Assembly (NCBI RefSeq): GCF_963678635.1
Contig: NC_087066.1
Span: 24,293,012 to 24,357,011 of the forward strand
Length of the DNA: 64,000 nt
Source: Symsagittifera roscoffensis
Lineage: Eukaryota; Xenacoelomorpha; Acoela; Convolutidae
Reading direction: 5' to 3'
A program made the translations under genes and the position numbers. Positions within the stretch are counted from its first letter, which is position 1. The number at the start of each line of letters is the position of its first letter. The notes under the pieces were generated by a model. The model searched no databases. It saw only the letters and a program-made list of their open reading frames with translations, and was not told the origin of the DNA. This document shows positions 12,401 to 23,700 of the stretch, piece after piece.

Positions 12401-13768
12401 AAACAATCTATAGAATTGCGAACAAAATAAGGACTTATTTTGCCAAGCTCCGTAAAGGGTGGATTATGAGAAACTAATTTGACTTACCAAGACCTAGATA
12501 AGCGAACACGCAGTTTTCGGCCATGAACGACATCGTCCTAAATGCCTGTTGAACTGTGATCTGAGTTACGGGAGACAGGTTAAAATGGGTGTAATGAGAC
12601 ATCGTTATTCCACAGAAAAGGGCTGCCATGATACCCGAAAGATGAATTCCTTCAGCCAAACCATAAGGGAGATACGCGAAGATTAGAATAAAGCCGAACT
12701 CTAAAGAGGGCGTATCACTCAAATCAAAGTGTTTCAAAAGCAGCGCGGAAAGTAATCCAAAAGCCCCGCCAAGCATCGCTGATGCAAAAAACATGACTAG
12801 GAAATGATTCATTCCAAAAAGCAATAAAGATCCTCCTGACATAGCTGAATAGGGTGCGTGATTCATAAGCAAAATAGTGGTCGTCATCACGATTGCCACC
12901 GCGTCATTTAGAACACTTTCTCCAAACACCAACATGTAGAGCACTGGGTCAACGTCGAGAGCCTGAAAAATAGCCAGGGTAGCAACAGGGTCCACAGCTG
13001 AGATAAGACTGCCAAAAGCGAAGCTCTCGACTATGGACAATTCGTATACAAGTCCAGCCACACCTAAAATGTACACTCCGGCTCCTATGACCAGAGCGGA
13101 TATTGCAGTGCCAAAGATAGCCAGTGTGAGTATGGACCCTATGTTTTGGAAGAAGTTTCCTTTGTGTAGCGAGTAGCCAGCCTCGAAAATGATCGGAGGT
13201 AAGAAAAGAAGGAAAAAGACAGTCGGGTTGAATGTCTCCGCCTCCTAAACAGGGAAAGAGGTGATAATAAGGAATTCAAACGAAACTGTACACAGAATCA
13301 TAGAAAAACCAGATTTACGTATTTTTAAATTGTGCTTTCGGCTGGATACAAACGGTGTTCTCATATGACTTTAAATGTCAATATTTGTTTTCAGGCTGCT
13401 ATTCGAGTTATTATCGAAAAATGCGGTGCATAAAAACGTGAAATGAATTGCGAACTAACTTGCATATCTAGCACATTATTGTTGCTCAGTATCTTCAGCA
13501 GCAGTCCGACTACCGCTCCCAGAAATATTACAGCAATAGACTCTGGCAGTACATTCATTTTGAACCGAATCAGAAAGTGCACCAAGAGAATACACATCAG
13601 CAGTATTGTGAGGACGAAGAAAATCACCATTGAGTTTATGTGTTCCTCTTCTTGGCTAGTCGGAGGAGGCGGAGCTACTGAAGTCGATGAAAGTGAGGAG
13701 AGAATTAAGTCGTTCGTGTTTGAGGCTTTTGAAGCCACGGCTTCGTTGATTGAGTCTAAGTTCGACAT
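9466..13768 (-). CDS. SLC9A8: Sodium/hydrogen exchanger 8 (endomembrane Na+(K+)/H+ antiporter), 4 exons
   Basis: Coding exons are 13768-13460, 13244-12488, 10633-10462 and 10138-9466 (stop). All junctions are GT-AG with phases 0, 1 and 2; the total of 1911 nt encodes 636 aa. NHE8 proteins exchange luminal H+ for Na+/K+ in Golgi/endosome or apical membranes. Residues 1-50 are a Ser-rich N-terminus leading into the first membrane span (IFFVLTILLMCILLVHFLI). Exon 2 gives FLPPIIFEAGYSLHKGNFF, then SAVDPVAT (~185-192) and the transport motif FGESVLNDAV with the Asn-Asp pair (~216-217). The exon 3-4 junction rebuilds MWFSGLRGAI, the conserved arginine helix. The cytosolic tail has AFSELTESE, a PFFTKRFTSEE block and RIKMKQLTNQWY, which match the NHE8 tail rather than NHE1-7. 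A longer Ser/Arg-rich insert and a ~60-residue extra C-terminus explain the extra length over vertebrate NHE8. Confidence 0.95.
10139..10461 (-). other. SLC9A8 intron 3
   Basis: 323 bp, donor GTTAGC and acceptor TTTTAG, splitting the arginine codon of GLRGAI (phase 2). Nothing else is seen in it. Confidence 0.9.
10634..12487 (-). other. SLC9A8 intron 2 with dispersed repeats
   Basis: 1854 bp, donor GTAAGT, acceptor GCTTAAG, phase 1. It contains a ~0.5-kb repeat copy (about 10940-11410) and two scraps of a 'GAAGCGGAGCTTTG'-type repeat (about 10778 and 12246). No coding sequence is seen. Confidence 0.8.
10940..11410 (+). repeat. Dispersed ~0.5-kb TATA-bearing repeat, copy 1
   Basis: It starts near ACAGACAGTTGGAAAAGAGT and ends near ACCTATATAAGAGTCTGAAC ... 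ATCGACTCTTAA. It shares ordered blocks with 15410-15980: CTGGGAAATCT, GTTTGCCTTCCTTTTAA, AAATGARYTGA and GACCTATATAAGAGT. A third, more diverged copy begins at about 20352. Confidence 0.65.
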
Positions 13769-14264
13769 TTTTTTTTGCTGGCAACTGTTATTCTTGCACC
13801 GTTATTTGCTTAGCACTGAAGTTTTGCACCGAGGAGCTTGGTTGAATTTATGTGGCGTTAAGTTGTGCTTTTAACTCGGATATGGATGTCATATTACTTT
13901 GACCTGTATAGATAATTTACTATGAGGTTTTTAGCTGGCGACAGGAAAGCATTGGTAACTGAAATGAGGTCGCAAAATCTAACTTGAATCATAACACGCA
14001 ATACTTTAGCCTCAACTTTGTTTATTGAATGCTCAAAAGCAAGATACCATATGCTACGGTAATACTCAAATGAAACCACTTTCAAGTCGATTTCCTAATT
14101 CATTCATGTCTTTTCTTACAAAGAAGTGATAAAATGGACCAAAAATGATTTCTACAGAGAATTTAACTGTTACTATACAAGTGAAATACGTAATAAATTC
14201 AGCATAATAAACAATTTTTTTAATTTAATTTTAAAGTTTCATCCAATATGTTCAGACTCTTTCT
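13769..14264. other. Intergenic between KIAA2013 homologue and SLC9A8
   Basis: 496 bp separating two minus-strand genes. It should hold the 3' UTR of the former and the promoter/5' UTR of the latter. No TATA box or other element stands out. Confidence 0.5.
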
Positions 14265-14703
14265 TCACTTCGTAAAAGAGCTAGACTTCGAGTACAACGA
14301 ATGCGTTGAAAACTTCGGGACCGAGTAATTTGATATGAACGAGCTTGCACTTCCTAATTTGGACCCGGACGAGGATCGAACTTCGGATGGGTAGTCGTAA
14401 AACGGGTCCACCTTATAACCCCCACCCGAATCTCCCCCAACCCAGTACTCTCTATAGAGTAGAATCACCAGGAACAGGTGAAAGGCGACGATGACGAACG
14501 CAACAACAATCCAAAATGTAGTCGGAAGAGCATTGGATCCATTTTTATTCTTGTCTTCGCCTATGTCTTTTGAGACAAATTTGTGTATTGATCTGAAATG
14601 TATTGTGCGCTTCAGATCTATAAGGTGTTTTTCCGACTCCGATATGTAGAGAATCGGAGTATGGGGAACTGTCTCGTACACGGGAAACTTCAGAACTCCT
14701 GAC
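14265..14703 (-). CDS. KIAA2013 homologue, exon 9 (membrane span and tail)
   Basis: It enters in phase 2 (the glycine codon is completed by the first base). It encodes the end of the luminal domain, a transmembrane helix (FWIVVAFVIVAFHLFLVILL) and a ~60-residue Ser/Gly/Tyr-rich cytosolic tail, then the stop. Confidence 0.9.
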
Positions 14704-17700
14704 CTGAAATAATGGAACCTGATCTAAACTACATTTTATGATTGGATAATTTAGATATTTTACCAATGTAAAGTATTTAATATTAACCAATCATGATCCA
14801 TCTAACTAACAACCCACTTATTTGTAAGTGCTGAAGTTACTTGTAATTTCAGCACCAGAGAGATTTGAATTTAACTTAGAAATTAGTTGGACTCTCCCGA
14901 GCACTTCAGCAACCGCAATAAACCAGTATACCCTAGATCTATTGAGCCTAGCAGAGACTAGTTAAACAACCTGAGACTAGATAGTATAAGAGTAAGATTA
15001 GGATCGGTATTAGACTAAGAAGTTGCACGAATCTATCCGGCCGAAAATAAGATAGCGTGACGAGCAGACGGTGTACCCTATCCGAAATTACTCTATGAGT
15101 TAACCAACTCGGTCCTAACTCAATAACCCTAATCATGATACAGAAGACTTTAATCCAGGATCACAAAATAATGTACATTGATTGCGACTAGTCATGGCAG
15201 AATAATTTTCAGACGCTAATCACAAAACGTTTTTAATCTGATATCTAAGTTTGAATGAAAAAAAAATAATGAACTGTATTGAGAATGAAAAAGATGATAG
15301 CGCACACTGACTGATCTATCTGTAATTGTACAGTGATAAGAGTACTGTAATTTACATACCATTTCCTAAAACATCAAACAATTAAAATCACCTTTTCCTC
15401 AAGAACATAGCCAACTGACAGTTGGAAAAGAGTAATGCACGCAAGGAAACTGAAAAAACACACTGAATTCTTTTTTAAAAAGCTTCAACTTTTGAATTTC
15501 GAAGAAAAAAAATAGATGGCCTTTAAAAAACAATCAAGACCTACAAAAGAGTACTCACTAAGTTCAATAAAACAAACATAGCCAACAGACAGTTGGATAA
15601 GAGTCATTGAACGTAAGTAAACAAAAAAAATTGGCCTTAAAGCTCGTTTAAATTGTAGAACAATTTCTGATTGACACTTTTTTTTAAAAATCAACCCAAT
15701 TTGAGAAATTGTTTCGCTGGGAAATCTTGAAGATGAAATTCCACTTTCGCAACTAAAAGTCGATCAAGTTTTTTGTGAACTTTACAATTTCGCTGTTCGA
15801 TAAGGGAGTTTGCCTTCCTTTTAACATAGGAAATGAACTGAACTTAAAAAGAAATAATGAATCAAACCGCAAAAAATGAATTTAATCCCAAACAAATTTT
15901 AAGACTTTTCCTGAAAAAAAAACGAATAACAAAATCATCGCGACCTATATAAGAGTGAACTATGTTCATCGACTCTTAAAAAAGATAATCATTCGTTAGA
16001 TAAGTTAGATATCCAATCATTTTAAGATGATTCACTTTCAAAGAAAATTGATAGTTGTGTAGATAGATACAACTTGGTTGAATGACATGACATTAACTGC
16101 AACTTCACCTGTGCATTCCTTTCCTAGAAATCAGACCACACTTCTATTCGACATGAATCGAAGATATTCTTCTTCACCAGGAAAATTGCCGTTTAACGCA
16201 CTTTACTTATGCGCAATTGCTCTGACCAACCACCTCCCTAGGGTGGCGAGAAGAAACTTAAGCATAGCGGTGTTTTTATTTCACGTGAAATCAAGTAAAA
16301 CAGAGCACGCTCCTAGGGTATCCTTTGTCGCATTGATCAACTATCGAGGATAACTAACCCTAGCAGTTGCGGCGAAGTGCACCCTGCGTCACAAGCGTAC
16401 AAGTGAAATCCAGGGTTGCAGCTCTCACTTGCCAGTGTCAACTCCGCATGTCCATCTGGCAACAGCGAAATACCCAGATTCAGACTACAGTCCTTGTAAG
16501 TCACTTGCCTCACAGACATGTTTCTGTGGAAATATGCCGGCTGAGATTTCAAAGCCAAGTGCTCGTCACTGAATTGAAGCGCAAACACCGAAAGAACAAC
16601 TGCCTCATAGAACCCATTCAACCCTGCTCCAAGGAGCCGCGAACATCCACTTTTCTTCAAGGTCAGCTTCCATAAATCAATGATCTCTTCCAGCTCGTCA
16701 TATGAGTGTTTGGGCACTACCCACAACTGTGACGCGTCAATATTAGGTATACCATTGAAACACGTGTGCTCAGGGTTGTTGATCAGCTGCTGCAAGCTGG
16801 ACTTCTGGTCGACTGTAAGGAAATCAGAGGATTGTAGGAGGGGTTCCTCCACTGAGGAGAGAAGGTGGTACAGAGTTTCATTCACGGCTAAGGCGGAAGG
16901 CGCATGCGATTCGTGCGAAAGGCCCACGCTGATTCCAGTGCTCCAAATCTAAGCACGAAAAACAATTTGAAGATTTATTTTTAGACTTAAGGTGACTGGC
17001 GATTAAGTTCGGGCCATGTTAATTTTTATTTTGGACCTTTTATCGATTGGCATCTTCCAATTTATTGCTTTTTCCAGAAAAAAAGTAGTGAAATCATGAG
17101 GCCCTCAGCCTTACCTTATTCCAATGGACTTTGTGTGCGTCAACAATAACCTCCATTCTCTTTACGAGGGCTGTTTCCAAGCTCTGAAAGAATCAGATAA
17201 CTGATTGAAACATGACTTCCCAGAAAAAAAAGAAATTTCAAAAAATTTCATACATTTCAACCAACCTGTTCTGCTCTAAGAATCAAGTCTTCCGTTGATA
17301 ATTTATTAGAGTGCTCAATGATCGTCATCACATAGACAGCTGTCGTGCTGCAACATATAATAACTTATCTATCACCTCGGTCATTCATTGATCATAATGC
17401 TTAATCAACTTTACTTTTAGACCCTCCTTTTAGAAGATTAGAAGAGATACTAGTTCTTCAGGACATGCAGGTATAGTTTAAACAGAGGCAAAGCTAGAGA
17501 TTCTAAGCCACACGCATTTATCGCTCAGCCACGAACGCTTAATAAACCTAAAACACTAGCCAAAAACGAAGCAGAGAACAGATGCTATGAAATTACCAAT
17601 GCTACAGATCATTATAGAGTTATTGAATATACTTCCTTTTCAAGAATACTTCATGAATTTTTCAAACAATAGGATGACTAGTTTTAGTCAGAATACATTT

Positions 17701-20700
17701 TGATCTAATATTAAGGATAAAATTCACTTACGACATGGCCTGAACACGAAATGCAGACTCTATCTGCTCCTGAAGAATGACCACATTCAGTCCTGACTCC
17801 TTGAGTTGTTCTGTTCTCTTACAGAACACTTTACCACTGAGCTGCACCCTCGAAGAACTGTCCATGCAGGACTTCATAACACTCTCCACATTCACTTCTA
17901 TCGAGTGAGACTGCAAATAAAAGCTAAGCCAAATTACATCAAACAAACTCAAGTTCTAACAAGGATAGCTAATAACTGTGCAAATAGCACGGAATGTTCC
18001 GACCAGTCTTACAAAAAACAAAAAAAAAAAAGTTTTTTTTTCCAAATTAGTAAGGTTTTTTCTGCCTGGTTGAAAAAACAAGATTTGATCAAAAAATTAG
18101 AATTTAGGCAAACCGAAAGTCATAGTAAAACTAGCAAATTGGACAACCGTTTTTGAAAAAAGTGACTAGAAAAAGAAAAAACATCATCATTAAAAAATCA
18201 AAAAAAATTATTTTGAAATTCTTGATTCCAAAAATCGAGCCTAAAACACTCCAAACATTTTATTACTCGCGTAAAACTAGCAAATTGGACAACCGTTTTT
18301 GAAAAAAGTGACTAGAAAAAGAAAAAACATCATCATTAAAAAATCAAAAAAAAAATATTTTGAAATTCTTGATTCCAAAAATCGAGCCTAAAACACTCCA
18401 AATATTTTATTACTCGCGTAAAACTAAATTTTTATGGCTAAAAATAAACATAAACACAAAAGCGAAGCTGAGCTTTGCACCAATTGCGATACAACCATGA
18501 CTGATTATGATTTAAAACAAAAAAAAAGAAACTGAAAACAAAACTTCGTTTTTGTAATTTAAAACTGCAAAAGAAGCCCAAAATACTTAAAAAAGGTATA
18601 ATTAAAATCTATACAAAGAGCTTTCGGAATGATCGAAAGAAACCGAATATTTAAAAAGTCCTTTCAGCGGAATTAAGCTGACAAAAATAAGCGGACAGAC
18701 AATAATCTAGCTTAGCAGAAAACTTTCAGTTTGCAAAAAAAACAGGTCTGGACTGGAATCTAACTCCCGGGCTTTGGGGCACCAATCATGGGTTTTACAG
18801 CAACTTGGAAGAAAGCTGAAACTTCAAAAAAAAGTCGGGCTACGGGAACTAAAGCCGACAAACAAACAAACGGACGATTGTACAAAAAAAGCACAAAGAC
18901 TCTCTCTAGTTAGCAACAAAAAAACAGATCTCGGCCGGATTCGAACAAAAAGCTTTTGCCGTTACGCCTACTGCAGATGCGCTGGATGGTTGATTGAATT
19001 TGAATGTATAATTACCAAGCGGTAAAAAAGCCGAAAATACCTGGGCAGAAACTTCAAGACGAAAAAAAAATCAAACTAATTTCAAAAACTTTAAATCCCC
19101 TTTCCCCTCAGAACACACACACACACACACGCACACACAAAACTCTGTCCTCAAAAGACGCAAAAGGAGGCCACTAAGTCGATATAAAAAAAGATGTCAA
19201 TAAAGCCGAAAAAAATGTTTAAAAAAAAACTAAAATTTAACAAATCGAGTTTGTAAAATTACAACCAATGTCAAAATCAAATTTCGATTCGACCGGATTT
19301 TTAAACGCTTAAGTACTAAGAGCAACTACAATGGAAAAAGATTACAGCAAAAAAGAACTAGTTATAGATGTGGCAAAAGCTGACACAACATAGGCAGACA
19401 AATATTATGCCGACAATTTTATTTGAAACAGAATATTTCCGTTTGAAAAAAAACAGGTCCTGGCCAGATTCGAGCCTAGAACCTTTGCGTATCACCTCCA
19501 GGCTAAGTTTGCAGGAGACACAAAGAAACTTGAATTCATTATGAACCAAGGTACCAACAGGAGTCCAGATGACTCCTGTGACCAAGTTATTTACGGGAAA
19601 AAAAGTCTAGTTCCTGATTGCAAAATCCTTGCGTTTCGCAAGGGTAATAATCTATAGTAAGCCTGCTCACTCGCTTTACTCGCTCGAAATTAGAAACAAA
19701 TCGTGAATTTTCAAACCGGTTTTTCTCGAAACTTGGAAACAATTTTTGGAAATTTGTTGATGTTCGAATCACGACTGAAAAGGCTTAATATGATACACCA
19801 CTCAACTCACTCCGATGATTATTTGTGGCAGCTGATTTTGCGTGGAAAACAAAAAAAAAGAAAAACCTAAAGCACCCGAATACAAAGTTCCTCCCCAGCT
19901 TCAATGGTCAGAACAAAAACAAACGGTTAATCTTACATACTGTGTAGAGCCAACGAGAATAAAGTAATTGTTCAAAAACAAAACAAGAAAAACAATGTTG
20001 CTTGAATGAATTATTAATTTGCTTGCTGAAGAAATGCCGCACAAAAGATTTTTACAAGGCCGCAGTCAGCTTGGCAGAATTTGAGTACTTTTGCCCGTAG
20101 ATTTTACCAAGACTGTAGCTGGTCTATAAACCCAACTTTTTTCACGCCCTTGTGTGTTTAATGACTCACCATTTCGTTTCGGACGAAGAACTTCTCCACA
20201 AAAAGGTTTGAGTGCGCTCTGTGGAAGAGGAATGTGTGCTCAGTGGTCACACACTTGCCACCCTGCGAGTAGGATTGCATGTCAACGGCCAGTCCATTCA
20301 AAAAGTCCGTCATCAGGGCACCTGTCAACAACTGGCTTCTTAAATATATTAAAACAGAGCCAACAGACAGTTGGAAAAAGGTCAGTGCATTCAAGGAAAC
20401 CGAAAATCAAACGGCGAGGAAAGCAGAATTGAGCTTGAGCAGTTTTTTGAAGAAAAAAAAACAATACGGCTAATTAAAAGTTTTCGCTCATTGACACTTC
20501 ATAAGCAAACAAAATTATTTCAAATACACGAGCGAATAAAACAAATCAAGGAACCGGCAACCAAGAATTTGAAACTTTATTTAACAGTTTCCCATTTCAA
20601 ATCGACCAAATGTAAAAATCCGGATCCATTTTCAACATTTACTCCTCAATGCATAATTTGAGATAACTTAATAAATGAAGCATAGCCAACAGTAAGTTAG

Positions 20701-23700
20701 CAAAGCCTCAATAATAACAAAAAACGAATAATTTTACTTAACTTTCGAATCTAAAACTTATCACGCTGAATTTCTTTGAATTTCAAGAATCTGATCAAAA
20801 AACTAGCCATATTAATAAAAAACTCGATCAATAGGTTATCTTCTTATTCCGCTGGGAAATCTTAACGAAAATAACACCCATTTCGAAAAACGAAAAAGCT
20901 TTCATGCTTTTATTTGCGCAATTTCGCTTTCGTAATTAAAGAGCTTTAAACGCCTTTTTGTTCCGACTTTTGATACGAAAGTAACGGAATATTTGTGCTC
21001 GGTGGGTTTTTTTTTTCTTCAGACAAATTTCGACTTTTTAACTAGCCAATTTTGTCGGAATTTTTTTAATATCATTCGAAAGATATTGTTGTCATGAGCT
21101 TAAATTTGAAAAGATATTTCACCTGTGATAATTTTTCGTAAAATTATGAAGGTTTAAAGATTGCCATTTTGGGACAATTAACGCGCGATATAATTCGCGC
21201 TATTAACGCGTAAGCGGAGATTTAATCCGTCTTAGAAATCGTTCCAAATTGGTTGAACGAAGCTCATTTGCCATAATTGATTTGATACAAAGAGCGAAAT
21301 TTATCTTTTTGTATTTCATATGGCGTGTGGGGGGATGATTTTCAAAAAAAAATCCAATTTAAAAAAAAATTTAATTTAATTTTTTTTATGTTAAAACTGC
21401 TCCATAAACCTTAAAAGGCAGTCGGAACATTCAGGGCTTCGCCCTGATACGAGCAGTCTTGTTAAGCTTTCGCTCCGACCATTCAACATGGGAGAGGAAC
21501 TTTGTATTCAGACTTTGTATTCCGGTTTAATTTTTTTGAAGTTTTTCCTTTTTTGTTTTCCACGCAAAATCAGCTAACAAATGGCATTTAATTCGCAGAT
21601 AACAAAATAGTCAAGTTTTGAAATTAACAAGATTTAAATTTTTGGATTACAAGACAACCACAATTTTCACAACGAGACGAAGCGAAACTTCGCAATACTA
21701 AGTCGAAGTAACTAAATTTTAAAACATCAAAAAAAAAACATTTACAAAATTTCAACCTTTTTCTCAAATGATGTTCAATTGGAGAAAAACATGTTAAGAA
21801 ACACAACCGACGCCCCTACATAAGCATTCAAAATCATTTACCTCAGCCGCAACTAAATCGACAAAATCTTCTGGACTAAATTATGCGCGCTTCGAAGAGT
21901 TTACTCTTAATGCTGAGAGCGTAACGCGAATTATTTGAGCGTGGCGAATTATCCCGCTCAACAAAATCGTTCCAAATTGAATTGAAGCTAGCTAATTGGT
22001 GGTCGTATCAATTTCGTACGACTCAAAATTTTACACTTTGAAATTGCTCAAAATTTATAGGTTTTCAATAATTTCTTTTCCCAAAAAGTATTCGATATGA
22101 ATTAAGGGACAGTTGGAACATTCAAGGCTTTGCCCTGATATACGAGTAGTCTTGTTTTCCCTTCAAACGACTTAAAAGAGTTTAAAAAAACTCGATATAG
22201 CACATGGCGGCCGCAGATTTGATCAGATTTGATGTAAGCTAACACAAAGTCAGATTTAGTGTAAGCTTACACTTTGCCAAATGACTAACAATTCATTTGT
22301 GAAACTTTATGTTGTATGCCATTTTATAAAATACTTGTATTGCAAATAACTTTTAGGAAATGAATTTGAATTGAAACTGAAACGTCAAACAGCCCAACCT
22401 CAAATCTTAGCGCAGTCAATAAAAGACATTTTACTGGAAATAAATACGTTCAATTGACACATAAAAAGATTCGTGAGTTGGGAAAAAAATAAGTGCCGTC
22501 AAATTTAAAGGTTTTCGCCCTCCTCATTGATAACCTTTGAATATGTTGAGCACATATTTGGACGAGCAATGTTGGAAAAATCGAACTCGTACGATAACAC
22601 AAGCCTTTGCCTGTGCAATAAATTCCAGTATAAGGCTAAGCACAGCTTAGCTCCATTTGTATTTTTCTTAACAATATTATGCGAAAGTAGATACAAAAAT
22701 GAAACCTTGAATGCAGAAAACATTCAATGAATGCAAGGAAACAGAAAGAAATACAGACTAGTTTTCTGAAAAACTTCAGATTTTCAAAAACCATGTAAAT
22801 TTGTATTGGTACTTCAGATACCGGTGGGTCAACTGTAATCTGCTTTCTAAAATAGTTTTTTAGAGACCAATTAACATTGGTACAATGCTTGGATCCAAGA
22901 TGGACGTGTTCCAGACATCTGGTGGCCACTATGCAATTCCTATCGTGATTAATCAGAACGAAATTGCCATAGAAAATGTATTGTTTTCAACAGCTGACCG
23001 TTTTTCAAAGAATTCAGACAAAAATCTGAGAGCTGCATTTGGCTTCACATACAGTTTGGTTAAACTACGCTTGAGCGGCTCCTTTCCTAGCTAAAGAGTA
23101 GCTCTCAGAAGGACACTCTTGATTTCTGGATCAAACCAATTTTGTAGGACATCACCACCATGTATGACCCATGCCGTATACATAAGAATCATAAGAATAC
23201 CCCCAGAAAGCCAGTTGTTGATTTTGCGCAAGCGATAATTTTAATGAGGTTGTTGCACTTGATTTGCACTAACTTGATTAAAGCCTATGGTGTCTCCATA
23301 TCATTGATTTGTACAGTCGACAGAGTGCGGCTGCTATCATTAAATCCAAGAAAGCTGATGTGATAACTGACAAATTTCAGGAGAAGCGGAAGCGGGTTGC
23401 AGTTTATGGCACGCCAACGGGTGGAGTTTTAACAGACAACGGAGGAGAGTTTAATACGAACAAATGCAGACAAATGGCAGATAGTTACATTTACACTTAA
23501 GACCACTGCTGGCTACTCTCCAGGGTCTAAGGAGGGTGTGTAAGAATGCGCAAACGCGGTTTTGATAGACATGTTGCTGAAAATCACGTCAGAAAGTATA
23601 CCATATAAAACAAGGCTTTCGTGGACTGTGATGGCAAAAAATGCGCTGATCAATCTCAATGGTTTTAATTCTTAGCAACTAGCTATGGGCTTCAACCCCA

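Larger units (their letters stand above)
17911..20169 (-). other. KIAA2013 homologue intron 4, repeat-rich
   Basis: It contains a 146-bp tandem duplication (18125-18417), several tRNA-SINE-like heads, an (AC)n run at about 19114-19137 and a dispersed repeat copy (19830-19905). No coding sequence is seen. Confidence 0.8.

Noticed and set aside
16078-16353. Plus-strand open frame in intron 8 of the KIAA2013 homologue
   Set aside because: No domain and no splice or promoter context; composition matches intronic DNA.
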